Assembly: GCA_038527215.1 (NCBI GenBank)
Contig: JBCBGC010000035.1
Location: forward strand, 1 to 59,519
Reading direction: 5' to 3'
DNA: 59,519 bases
From: JAWPMV01 sp038527215
GTDB lineage: Bacteria; Bacteroidota; Bacteroidia; J057
A program made the position numbers and the translations under genes. Positions 27,799 through 35,885 of the stretch are shown in pieces (positions within the stretch are counted from its first letter, which is position 1; every line of letters begins with the position of its first letter). Below the pieces are notes generated by a model. The model searched no databases, was not told the DNA's origin, and saw only the letters and a list, made by a program, of their open reading frames with translations.

Positions 27799-28230
27799 TT
27801 AGCAAGGACGGGCCTCATAGGTAACTTCCTCAGAAATGGCCATTTGCACGTTTTCTGGATTTTCATCCGTCCATACGGAAACGGTTACGTTGTAGCTCGA
27901 TTCCCCGCTGACCGGAGCAGAGGTTTCTGAAAAGTCTAACCAGAATTCAATGGTATCAAAGGCACCGGCAGGAATATCATAGGCACAATGTTGACCTTGA
28001 TGAGAGGGCAAAGGAGCACCATTTACGGCGGTGAGGCTATCTATTTTGCCTAAAATTCCGGTAATCGGCTCATTGCCATTGTTTTCTACATTCACTTGTA
28101 AATAATAGGAAGTAGTTCCTCCCTGGCTGGAACGGTCTCTGATGTAAACTGCCACCACTCGTGGAGGATTACTAGAGACGCGGGAGGAGGTGCTGTTTTC
28201 GCGGTCAAAAGAACGAGTAAGCTCAAACAT
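27799..28230 (-). CDS. Small beta-rich protein of unknown function
   Basis: 143 aa, no recognised family. After a polar N-terminus (FELTRSFDRENSTSSR) it alternates strands in a CARDB/Ig-like way: VVAVYIRDRS, YYLQVNVENNGNEPITGILGKI, FDTIEFWLDFS, YNVTVSVWTDENP. It has two cysteines (C82 in QHCAYD, and the C-terminal residue). No signal peptide is apparent. It sits between the lipase-like gene (153 bp upstream) and the CHAT gene (229 bp downstream), all on the minus strand, with its own terminator. A role as partner or substrate of the CHAT protein is only a guess. Confidence 0.6.
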   Translation of the reverse strand: MFELTRSFDRENSTSSRVSSNPPRVVAVYIRDRSSQGGTTSYYLQVNVENNGNEPITGILGKIDSLTAVNGAPLPSHQGQHCAYDIPAGAFDTIEFWLDFSETSAPVSGESSYNVTVSVWTDENPENVQMAISEEVTYEARPC

Positions 28231-28383
28231 GTTCAGTAAATTTTTAATGAGTTTCGCAAGGTCTGGCAGGCAGTGGACCGTACAAGGGGAGGGGCGCCCT
28301 TTTTGTTACGAACAAATGTATTATACCAATTACGAAAAATCAGAATAATTGTAAATCAAACCTAACAGGTCTGGCTGGGGCGC

Positions 28384-29178
28384 TCAGGCGTATTCGGCAG
28401 AGAGGTGTCGGTAATACCGTCGGACCCCATGCCAGGCAAAAATATCCCGATTATTTTCCTCTGAAGGGAATTCACTGGTAAGAGAGATTAACTGGCCTAC
28501 CGGTAGAAAGTGGGTCATGGGGCTGGGTTCAAAGCAGCTCACTTCCGGACCCAGGGGAAGGAAAGGCACCACATCCCTTACATGACATATGCGAAAACTC
28601 CATCCAGATTGACTGAACCTTTGATCAAATTCTTCGGCAAAATACTGGTTCCCGACCCTGGGCAAGCCAAAAAAGTAGGATTTCAGGCGAATCTGTGTCT
28701 GCCAAAAAGGGTGCTGGCCGAGAAAAGCACACGTCAAAGCTGCTAAAGCTGCTCCTTGTCCGTGCCCACTGACATAGAGATTGAAGGGTCGTGCTGCAGG
28801 TATTTTTTCCAGACAGACCAGGATCTGCGGGAGCAATACTTCTAATAGATCCTTGAATCCAGCATGGACCTGACCGGCTTCATGTCCGGCAAAGCCCCTG
28901 GCGGGAAGGGTTCTGAATTCCAAGTCCCGTTCAATGGAAAGGGGGGTGTAGGTTCTGCCTCGAATCACCAACACATAGGTATGAGGCGCGCATTGTCCGA
29001 ATACCAATCCCAGCTCTCTTCCTGCTAGCTGTATCCGGCTGAGAATCCGCAGATGTCCCGGAAGCGGAGGTAAATGTTCGTGGGAACAGGGAGATTCTTC
29101 TCCTTCCCATTGGGCATGATTACATAAGGCAAGCAAGGCTTTGGCCTCCTGGGCCAAAAATCCAGGTCGAAAATTCAT
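28384..29178 (-). CDS. Class 3 lipase-fold protein with Ser-to-Gly nucleophile substitution
   Basis: 264 aa of the Lipase_3 alpha/beta-hydrolase family: VHAGFKDLLEVLLPQI, SYFFGLPRVGNQYFAEEF, HVRDVVPFLP (Asp202) and a late WHGVRRYYRHL (His250). The nucleophile elbow, normally GHSLG, reads GHGQG at 138-142, so the catalytic serine is Gly140 (codon at 28759-28761). As read, it should not work as a serine hydrolase. No signal peptide. It is the first of three minus-strand genes leading to the CHAT gene and faces the sigma factor gene across 154 bp. Confidence 0.8.
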   Translation of the reverse strand: MNFRPGFLAQEAKALLALCNHAQWEGEESPCSHEHLPPLPGHLRILSRIQLAGRELGLVFGQCAPHTYVLVIRGRTYTPLSIERDLEFRTLPARGFAGHEAGQVHAGFKDLLEVLLPQILVCLEKIPAARPFNLYVSGHGQGAALAALTCAFLGQHPFWQTQIRLKSYFFGLPRVGNQYFAEEFDQRFSQSGWSFRICHVRDVVPFLPLGPEVSCFEPSPMTHFLPVGQLISLTSEFPSEENNRDIFAWHGVRRYYRHLSAEYA

Positions 29179-29332
29179 GAGCTGGCTTTGTTCCTGTTAG
29201 GTCGTCTTGGGTTACGGTAAGACTGGCCAGGCATTGCATTTCTTTTCGCCCGTTCATACCTTTAGACGGAACGGGGCCCACCAAGCTCACCACTTTCTAC
29301 ATTTTTTTTTTGACCTAAGACCTGCTTGAAGC

Positions 29333-29917
29333 TTGCCACTTCCTGAGGAAACCTATACCGATATCCAACTACTCGACATGATTCAAGCCGGAGGGCAGGA
29401 TCAGGAGCGGGCGATGCATTTCCTCTATCGAAGCTATTTTCCCCTTTATCATCAGGGCAGGTTCAAGTACAAGCTATCGGCAGACGAAGGATTTGATGCC
29501 TATAGTGATGCGCACCTTGCGCTCAGGAGATTTATTCTTCAGGGCAGATATCGGGCGGACAGCAGTCTGAAGACTTTTTTTTATCGAATTTTTTTCAACA
29601 AATGCATTGATATCGTCCGGTCGCGTTCGTCTAAGAAAATGAAGGAAGGAGAGATGCCAGAAGGACCGGACCCTGTTCATCCGGCTCCCGATCCGGTAAG
29701 GGCTTTGATCCAGGCTGAACGCATACAGGGTTTGCTCAAGCTCATGGAGGAACTTGGGAGCAAGTGCAAAGACATTCTCCTTCTCAGTAGCTACTATGGC
29801 TATGCACCAGATGAGATCGCGGACAAGTTGGGCTTTAAGAACGCGCATACCGTGAGCAGCAAGAAATTTAAATGCTTACAAAGGTTAAGGAAGTTGATCC
29901 GTCAAGATGATGGCTGA
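29333..29917 (+). CDS. ECF-type RNA polymerase sigma factor
   Basis: 194 aa. Region 2 covers about 25-95 (FLYRSYFPLYHQ, FDAYSDAHLALRRFIL, LKTFFYRIFFNKCIDIVRSR). Region 4 covers about 130-190 with helix-turn-helix APDEIADKLGFKNAHTVSSKKFKCLQRL. The start appears to be a TTG at 29333: an in-frame TGA lies two codons upstream and the first ATG (29378) would trim region 2. Its end overlaps the partner gene by 11 bp. Divergent from the lipase-like/CHAT cluster. Confidence 0.88.
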   Translation: MPLPEETYTDIQLLDMIQAGGQDQERAMHFLYRSYFPLYHQGRFKYKLSADEGFDAYSDAHLALRRFILQGRYRADSSLKTFFYRIFFNKCIDIVRSRSSKKMKEGEMPEGPDPVHPAPDPVRALIQAERIQGLLKLMEELGSKCKDILLLSSYYGYAPDEIADKLGFKNAHTVSSKKFKCLQRLRKLIRQDDG

Positions 29918-30638
29918 ACAGGAATCACATATCTACCGGCAGGTGCTGGCCTACTGGGAAGGTACGGCCAGTCCGGAAGCACGCCAGGCCCTCGAAAGCC
30001 GCCTGGAAACGGATGCGGATTTCCGGGCGGAGGTCTTGAGCTGGGCGGAATCTGTAGCCCTGACCGAAGCCTATGGCGATCGCTACCTGAAACAGCAGTT
30101 TTCTACTCTGCATTTAGAGATGCTTTCCCAGCAAGGCATGAAAAGTCTCAATCGCAGGCTGTGGATAGGCGTGGCGGCAGCCGTGGTGGTATTGTTGGTT
30201 TTTGTATTTCTCCGGCCCCGGCCCTCGGCCTATCTGGCGCATTATTCCCCTTATCCTATGGAAGACGTTCGGGATGCCAGTAAAGAAGCCTGGCGTCAGG
30301 CTTACCATGAAGAGCATTACGGCCCGGCCCTGACTAAGCTTACCGCTGTCAAGGATTCCCTGCTTACTTATGGAGAATCAGAAAGCCTTTTTTACGGAGG
30401 GATGGCAGCTATGGAGGAAAAAGCCTTTCCGCAGGCTCAATTCTTCTTCCAAAGCGTAGCCGACAGTTCCTACTATTATGAGAAAGCGCAATGGTACCTG
30501 AGTTTGGCTTTTTTCGCTCAAGAAAATCAAGGTGAAATGATACCTATAATCGAGAAAATCCGCCAATCCCCCGATCACCCTTACCAAAAGGACGCAGAGG
30601 AGCTATGGCAGGAAATCCAAGCCAGCCAGCAGGATTAA
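29907..30638 (+). CDS. Membrane anti-sigma-like protein with periplasmic TPR-like domain
   Basis: 243 aa. The cytosolic part (1-85) resembles anti-sigma N-termini (VLAYWEGTASPEARQALESRL). One membrane helix follows (about 86-103, IGVAAAVVVLLVFVFL). The outer part has TPR-like repeats (EAWRQAYHEEHYGPALTKL, FPQAQFFFQSVADSSYYYEKAQWYLSLAFF, quoted in pieces). Overlap with the sigma gene by 11 bp supports a sigma/anti-sigma pair. The TPR part could sense an envelope partner. Its stop overlaps the convergent peroxiredoxin gene by 4 bp. Confidence 0.8.
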   Translation: MMAEQESHIYRQVLAYWEGTASPEARQALESRLETDADFRAEVLSWAESVALTEAYGDRYLKQQFSTLHLEMLSQQGMKSLNRRLWIGVAAAVVVLLVFVFLRPRPSAYLAHYSPYPMEDVRDASKEAWRQAYHEEHYGPALTKLTAVKDSLLTYGESESLFYGGMAAMEEKAFPQAQFFFQSVADSSYYYEKAQWYLSLAFFAQENQGEMIPIIEKIRQSPDHPYQKDAEELWQEIQASQQD

Positions 30639-31093
30639 AGACCTTTCAATTTGGTCAAGGCGCTTTGTATGTGCTCGTCGATCTGGAACTGGGAGGAAAA
30701 TTTCATCTGGACGGTTCCTTCTTTATCGATCAGGAAAGTCTCTCTGCCAGGCAATAAGCCCATGAGCGAGCCGGATACCCCATATTTTTTTCGAACTTCC
30801 CCTCCCCGATCACTCAAAAGCTGAAAGGGCAGGCGACGATTGGTTTGAAAGGCCTTATGAGAGCTAACTGAATCAGCGCTCACCCCTATCACTTCGGCTC
30901 CGGCTTCCATGAAATCCTCATAGCTATCCCGAAATCCACAAGCTTCTTTCGTACATCCCGGGGTTTCATTTTTCGGATAAAAATAGAGTACCACATGCTG
31001 TTTGCCCCGGTAATTCCCCAGCGAAACCTCGCTCCCATCCTGGTTGGGAAGACTAAAATCTGGGGCCTGATCTCCAATATTTAGCTTAGCCAT
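30635..31093 (-). CDS. bcp: Thioredoxin-dependent peroxiredoxin (PrxQ/BCP type)
   Basis: 152 aa, cytosolic. The AhpC/TSA fold has peroxidatic Cys47 and resolving Cys52 in ETPGCTKEACGFRD, the five-residue spacing typical of PrxQ/BCP, which reduces peroxides using thioredoxin. Other motifs are APDFSLPNQDG and LLSDRGGEVRKKYGV. ATG start; length normal (about 150-157 aa). Confidence 0.93.
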   Translation of the reverse strand: MAKLNIGDQAPDFSLPNQDGSEVSLGNYRGKQHVVLYFYPKNETPGCTKEACGFRDSYEDFMEAGAEVIGVSADSVSSHKAFQTNRRLPFQLLSDRGGEVRKKYGVSGSLMGLLPGRETFLIDKEGTVQMKFSSQFQIDEHIQSALTKLKGL

Positions 31094-31239
31094 TGCGTTG
31101 TACTTTTGCGAACAATAAAAATGACACGTGCAACCTAAGTTCGTTCTACTTTCTCATTCAAAGCAAGTGAAGCGGTTTTTTGTTTCACGAATTTGTAATA
31201 ATTTTCGGTTCACACCCGACCTAAACCTAAAACCAACAC

Positions 31240-32055
31240 ATGAACAAATCATTACGCCTAATAATGCTTCTGACGGCTGTTTTTGGCTTTCAGACCTTAA
31301 TGTGGGGGCAAAATTGCACCGCAGATTCCACTACCGCTACGATTCCCGCCTTATATCCGGATTCCCTGGCTGAAGGCAATATTGGCACCTACTACGAGCA
31401 AGTCATCACTGTGGTGGTACCACAGGATACCCCGGTTTTCCTGGCCCTTGTCAACGATACCGTAAACATAGACCTCTGTACGCTGATCCTGGATTCTATT
31501 CCGAACCTGGCTCCTGGGCTGGACTATGCCTGTAGTACGCCGGATTGTACCTTCAAACTGGACCATACGCCCGGCGTAGTAAACCGCTTTTGTGTGGTGA
31601 TCAGTGGAACGCCCACGGCGGCTATCCCCAACGACACCATAGATGTATATGCCCATGTAATTCCGGGTGGATATGATGCAAGTTTAGACAGCTGTATTGT
31701 GATTACGGGGGTTCCTGATTCTCTGACCAATGTATTCTACCAGGCGCGATTAGCGATTGGAAATGCGACCTCTATTGATCCGACTTTAGCAGCTCAATAT
31801 CGGCTGAGCCTTCAACCGAATCCTTCCATGGGAGAAACGCAATTGGCTTTCACCCTGCCACAAGCCGCGGAAGTGAGCTATGAAATTCATGATCTCTTCG
31901 GTAGAAGTCTGTACCAGCATCCCAGCCAGCGAATGGCTGAAGGTCGGCAGTCGCTTCCGGTTCAGGCCCCACGTCTGACAGCTGGTGTATATATCGTCAA
32001 ACTCAATGTAAATCGTGGTGAGGCGATTCTCAGCAAACGCTGGGTCGTACAATAA
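31240..32055 (+). CDS. Secreted protein with type IX sorting domain
   Basis: 271 aa with a signal peptide (LTAVFGFQTLMWGQ). The mature N-terminal domain (about 25-180) has conserved cysteines and the pattern IPALYPDSL ... VVPQDTP ... LAPGLDYACSTPDCTF ... VVISGTP ... NDTIDVYA. The same domain occurs at the N-terminus of the protein at 57744-59393. The last 80 residues are a type A type IX sorting domain (LQPNPSMGETQLAF, LTAGVYIVKLN). A surface or secreted role is expected; ligand unknown. A terminator-like hairpin follows. Confidence 0.8.
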   Translation: MNKSLRLIMLLTAVFGFQTLMWGQNCTADSTTATIPALYPDSLAEGNIGTYYEQVITVVVPQDTPVFLALVNDTVNIDLCTLILDSIPNLAPGLDYACSTPDCTFKLDHTPGVVNRFCVVISGTPTAAIPNDTIDVYAHVIPGGYDASLDSCIVITGVPDSLTNVFYQARLAIGNATSIDPTLAAQYRLSLQPNPSMGETQLAFTLPQAAEVSYEIHDLFGRSLYQHPSQRMAEGRQSLPVQAPRLTAGVYIVKLNVNRGEAILSKRWVVQ

Positions 32056-32077
32056 CCCTATTTCTAATATTTTATTT

Positions 32078-32141
32078 GCCTGCGCATCCTGACTGACTCC
32101 TGGGTTTCATTCCCTTGCAGAAGCATGCGCAGGCTCTTTTT
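32078..32141 (+). terminator. Terminator hairpin overlapping the TonB receptor leader
   Basis: GCCTGCGCAT (32078-32087) pairs exactly with ATGCGCAGGC (32125-32134), followed by TCTTTTTT. The 37-base loop is long for a terminator. The 3' arm contains an ATG in frame with the TonB receptor, suggesting that this ATG belongs to the terminator and is not the start codon. Confidence 0.6.
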
Positions 32142-32184
32142 TGTAAAAGGCTATTATTTGCTTTCTCCCGAAAATAAAGCTGAT

Positions 32185-34572
32185 ATGTTTGTTCGTATTT
32201 CAACCTTCCTGCTCGGTTTGGTGCTCTCCCTACCGGTTTTGGGGCAGGAACTGACGCTGCGTGGCGTAATCCAGGATTCTCTGAGTGGAGATCCGCTCAT
32301 CGGGGCCACGGTGGCCTTTCCGGCGGACAAAACCGGTACCTTGACCCAATCCGATGGCAGTTTTAGCCTGCCCATCGAAACGAAAGGCAGAACTTCTTTC
32401 CAAATCAAATTCAGTTACAGCGGATATTCGGCTCAGACCCTGAATCTGAGTCAGGCTCAAATCGAAACCGGCCCCCTCAATATTTCCCTCACGCCTACGG
32501 GCTATACGGCTGAAGAAATCGTCATCACGGCCTCCAAGGGCTTCGAACAGAAGCAGTCGGATGTTACGGTTTCCATTGCTGTCGTGAAGCCGCGGTCCAT
32601 CAACCTGCAGGCGACTCCCAATGTGGATAAAGTCATCACCCAGGTGCCGGGTGTAGACAATCAAGATGGTCAGATCAACATCCGAGGCAGTTCCGGCTAT
32701 GCCTATGGCGTCGGAAGCCGGGTGATGGTGGCCATGGATGGGCTTCCATTGCTGACTGGAGATGCGGGCCAGGCCACGCTTGACCTGATTCCCGTGGATA
32801 ATATTGCGCAGGTGGAGGTCATGAAAGGGGCTTCTTCGGTGCTGTATGGATCGGCTGCCCTGGGCGGGGTCATCAATGTGATCACTGCCGACCCTGGACC
32901 TGAGCCCAGAACTTCGGTTCGCCTGCGGGGAGGTTTTTATGATACCCCGGCCAATCCTGCCCTGGATTGGGATGGAAATAAAAATGCCCTGGCAGGATCG
33001 GCCCACATTTTTCACAGCCGAAAAATAGGCACCACCGACCTGACCTTTCAAACCGACTTTATCAAGGATACCGGCTACCGGCAACACACCGACCAGGAAC
33101 AGTTTCGGGGCTTGTTGCTGACCAAGTTCCGCCCCAAAAATGTCCAGGGCCTAACCATTGGCCTGAATGCCAGTACCCGTATTGACTCCAGTGGCCAAAT
33201 CCTCTATTGGCGAAATTACTTCCCGGATACGTTGATGAATGTCGAAGGACAAGATTCGGTCGTAGGTGGGGCGCTCACCCCCACCACGGATGCCGGAGGC
33301 TTACGTCGTCAGTTGAGCACCTACCTGGCCATAGACCCTTCGGTCAAATACCTTACCCCCGGTGGCAATATGTTTTGGTATCGGGGACGCTTTCTCCGCA
33401 ATAGCAACCGGAATGATACGGACCAGGAATCCCGGAATTTTATTTTTTACAATGATTTCCTCTACCAAACGGTCCTGGCTGAAAAAATCAACTGGGTCTC
33501 TGGTCTGACTTATACCTACGGCATTGCCAACGGGGACAGCCTGTACGGAGGTTCCCATCCCGGAACTTCCCTGGGGATTTATACCCAGTTGGACGGGAAG
33601 TTTGGCAAGTTGAATACCAGCCTGGGTTTCCGATACGAAACGGTCAAAATAGATACCCTGGACCGGGAGTCTCGCCCCGTGTTCCGGGCTGGCCTGAACT
33701 ACGAAATAAGAAAAGGGACCAATGTGCGGGCTTCCTTTGGGCAGGCTTTCCGGGTGCCCACCGTGGCTGAACGCTACGCCAATACTGCGGGTGGGGGCAT
33801 CCTCATTGAACCCAATCCCAATATCGGTTCTGAAAATGGCTACAGCCTGGAAGTAGGCTTCCGTCAGGGCTACCGCACCCGAGGCCCCAACCGTATTCAG
33901 GGATATCTGGATGTCGCGGCCTTTCGGATGAACTACAATAATATGATCGAATTTGGCATCAAGGAGGTCAATTTTGTTACCCCCAGCTTTTCTTCAGTCA
34001 ATGTTTCCGCCGCTCGGATTGATGGGATCGAAATAACCACCCTCAATGAAATTCAAATCGGCAAGAACTGGAGCTTCCTTTTCTCCGGCGGTATCACCCT
34101 GACTGATCCTACGGACCTGAATGCAGTAGCTGAAGAGGAGCAGTTAGACCTTACCGAATTCGGTCCAGCCCGCACCCTTTCCATTCTGGAAATCGCCAGA
34201 TTGCTGGCTTTGCTAAATGATCCTGCGCTGGCAGACCGCCCTCAAACCCTTAAATATCGGAGTCGCCACTTGATCCGGGCCAGTGCCACGGCGGCCTATG
34301 GTCCCTTTGCTGTGACCGGCAACTTTAGATATCGGTCTTTTGTGGAGAGTGTTGACCAGTTTTTATTTGTCGTGGTGGAGGACCTCAAAGCCTTCCGGGA
34401 TATGCATCCCAACGGAAACCGGGTCCTGGACTTGATTCTCAGTTATGACTTCAATCCTACCTCCACGCTTTCCCTGACCATCGACAATATCAATAACGAG
34501 GAATACATGGTCATTCCAGGTCTGCTTGCCCCTCAGCGTAAGTTTACCCTGCAATACCTCTTCCGCTTCTAA
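32185..34572 (+). CDS. TonB-dependent outer-membrane receptor
   Basis: 795 aa from the ATG at 32185, which opens a clean signal peptide (ISTFLLGLVLSLPVLGQ). The frame also contains an ATG at 32125, but that lies in the 3' arm of a terminator-like hairpin. Domains: a carboxypeptidase-regulatory beta domain (about 22-105, TLRGVIQDSLSGDPLIGATV), a plug domain (about 115-250, VDNQDGQINIRGSSGYAYG, EVMKGASSVLYGSAALGGVIN) and a 22-strand barrel ending in FRF. No SusD partner follows, so an iron-chelate, vitamin or peptide substrate is more likely than a polysaccharide. Substrate unknown. Confidence 0.9.
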   Translation: MFVRISTFLLGLVLSLPVLGQELTLRGVIQDSLSGDPLIGATVAFPADKTGTLTQSDGSFSLPIETKGRTSFQIKFSYSGYSAQTLNLSQAQIETGPLNISLTPTGYTAEEIVITASKGFEQKQSDVTVSIAVVKPRSINLQATPNVDKVITQVPGVDNQDGQINIRGSSGYAYGVGSRVMVAMDGLPLLTGDAGQATLDLIPVDNIAQVEVMKGASSVLYGSAALGGVINVITADPGPEPRTSVRLRGGFYDTPANPALDWDGNKNALAGSAHIFHSRKIGTTDLTFQTDFIKDTGYRQHTDQEQFRGLLLTKFRPKNVQGLTIGLNASTRIDSSGQILYWRNYFPDTLMNVEGQDSVVGGALTPTTDAGGLRRQLSTYLAIDPSVKYLTPGGNMFWYRGRFLRNSNRNDTDQESRNFIFYNDFLYQTVLAEKINWVSGLTYTYGIANGDSLYGGSHPGTSLGIYTQLDGKFGKLNTSLGFRYETVKIDTLDRESRPVFRAGLNYEIRKGTNVRASFGQAFRVPTVAERYANTAGGGILIEPNPNIGSENGYSLEVGFRQGYRTRGPNRIQGYLDVAAFRMNYNNMIEFGIKEVNFVTPSFSSVNVSAARIDGIEITTLNEIQIGKNWSFLFSGGITLTDPTDLNAVAEEEQLDLTEFGPARTLSILEIARLLALLNDPALADRPQTLKYRSRHLIRASATAAYGPFAVTGNFRYRSFVESVDQFLFVVVEDLKAFRDMHPNGNRVLDLILSYDFNPTSTLSLTIDNINNEEYMVIPGLLAPQRKFTLQYLFRF

Positions 34573-34589
34573 CCAGGCCTACCGGACTG

Positions 34590-34647
34590 CCCCTCCCTCC
34601 ATCTTTTGGACTATTTAGTCAAAAGCCAGGGGGAGGGGTATTTTTTT
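34590..34647 (+). terminator. Intrinsic terminator of the TonB receptor gene
   Basis: CCCCTCCCTCC (34590-34600) faces GGGGGAGGGG (34629-34638), with further pairing in the loop (GGACTA/TAGTC). T7 follows at 34641-34647. It lies just after the stop at 34572. Confidence 0.8.
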
Positions 34648-34687
34648 GTCGTTGCTTAGCGTATTTTGCGGGCATATTGCAGCACCA

Positions 34688-35116
34688 ATGGTTCAACTCA
34701 CCCGCCTCGATCGCTATAACTGGGAATCCTGCCTCAGCATTTCGCTTTTACCCGAGCAGGAGACTTACGTCCCTTCTATCCTCTTTTCTCTGGCCCAGGC
34801 ATCTTTTGAAGCAGTCAAGCCCCTGGGCATTATGTACCGGGGAAAAATGATCGGCTTGCTCATCCATGGGGAATTCAGTGGGATCTGTTGGATCAGTCGG
34901 ATCCTGATTGATAAGGATTATCAGGGGCGGGGCCTGGGTACAGAGGCCATTCAACAAATGATCAAGCGGCTGGCTATTCACCCTTCCTGCAGAGAGATTC
35001 GCACTTCTTATGTAAAAGAAAATCAAGCAGCTCAGGCCTTTTTTGAAAAATTAGGCTTCGAACCGATTCCCGGCGAGATCGGGCAGGAGGTAGTGGCGGT
35101 TTATGTAGGGGAATAA
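34688..35116 (+). CDS. GNAT family N-acetyltransferase
   Basis: 142 aa from the ATG at 34688; an upstream in-frame TTG (34646) sits in the terminator T-run. The acetyl-CoA loop is visible as LIDKDYQGRGLGTEAIQQMI (R/QxxGxG/A type) and the late NQAAQAFFEKLGFEPI. The N-terminal half resembles Bacillus BltD/PaiA-type acetyltransferases (GKMIGLLIHGEF). The acceptor (small amine or protein) is unknown. Single gene. Confidence 0.8.
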   Translation: MVQLTRLDRYNWESCLSISLLPEQETYVPSILFSLAQASFEAVKPLGIMYRGKMIGLLIHGEFSGICWISRILIDKDYQGRGLGTEAIQQMIKRLAIHPSCREIRTSYVKENQAAQAFFEKLGFEPIPGEIGQEVVAVYVGE

Positions 35117-35121
35117 GCTAA

Positions 35122-35196
35122 AGGCCCCAACAGCATGCTGCGGGGCCTCCAGGGAAGTAAATGAAATTTCTCTATCGGGATCTTTCGATCCCTTTT
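35122..35196. terminator. Stem-loops after the GNAT gene
   Basis: AGGCCCC (35122-35128)/GGGGCCT (35142-35148) form a stem with an inner CAGCATGCTG palindrome and no T-run. GGGATC (35177-35182)/GATCCC (35187-35192) has a 4-base loop followed by TTTTC, a better plus-strand terminator. A further 7-bp hairpin at 35216-35237 lies toward panD. No gene is seen between 35117 and 35308. Confidence 0.55.
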
Positions 35197-35308
35197 CTCA
35201 ACTATTCGGTTGTATAAGGTACCCTACCTTGTACCTTTGGTAACATCAAATATGCGAAAAAAAAAGGATTTTTTCCAGTTTTAGGAAGATGAGTTCGCTG
35301 ACTTTCTG

Positions 35309-35686
35309 CTAAAGGTCTGAGTGTGAAACCGCAGAGAAAGCAGGTAAGCGATTTTGCTCATCAGGAAAAACAACCGTAGGCTGATAGGTTTTTGCTTCTT
35401 CCGGGGTCATCTGGGCATAGCTAATCAGAATCACCACGTCACCTACCGCTACCTTACGGGCGGCCGGGCCATTCAGGCAAACTACCCCACTTCCGCGTTC
35501 TCCTTTGATGGTATAGGTTTCCAGCCGTTCTCCGTTATTCACGTTTACGATCTGCACCCTTTCCCCTTCCATGATATTGGCCGCTTCCAGTAAGTCAGCA
35601 TCCACCGTGATACTTCCTACATAGTTTAGTTCTGCCTGGGTTACTTTGACCCGGTGTATTTTAGATTTAAAGATCTCGAGTAGCAT
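35309..35686 (-). CDS. panD: Aspartate 1-decarboxylase proenzyme
   Basis: PanD decarboxylates L-aspartate to beta-alanine for pantothenate. 125 aa. The self-processing site is Gly24-Ser25 (YVGSITVD), where cleavage makes the pyruvoyl cofactor. Other family segments are KSKIHRVKVTQAELNY, VNNGERLETYTIKG and LNGPAARKVAVGDVVILISY. ATG start. It lies 199 bp downstream of panC in the same direction, and the two supply both halves of pantothenate. Confidence 0.96.
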   Translation of the reverse strand: MLLEIFKSKIHRVKVTQAELNYVGSITVDADLLEAANIMEGERVQIVNVNNGERLETYTIKGERGSGVVCLNGPAARKVAVGDVVILISYAQMTPEEAKTYQPTVVFPDEQNRLPAFSAVSHSDL

Positions 35687-35885
35687 AAATTCAAGTCCTA
35701 TTTCTTTTTTCAGTATTACGTGTCCTTCTCTAAACTTCTTCCGTGTGCTTCAGGCATCCACCTAAAACTCGTGTTCCTACCCTTTATACGTGAAAAAGGC
35801 TGCAAGGTATACAGCCTAATTTTCAAATTTCTCAAAAATATGTAAATAATTTATCAATCGTGCAATATCATAGAGATATGACGTC

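Noticed and set aside
27799..28230. Gasdermin-like substrate for the CHAT protease
   Set aside because: Too short (143 aa) and no membrane-inserting hairpins or palmitoylated N-terminal cysteine are visible.
32230..33087. 285-codon minus-strand frame inside the TonB receptor gene
   Set aside because: Antisense to conserved plug sequence; low-complexity translation typical of a shadow frame.
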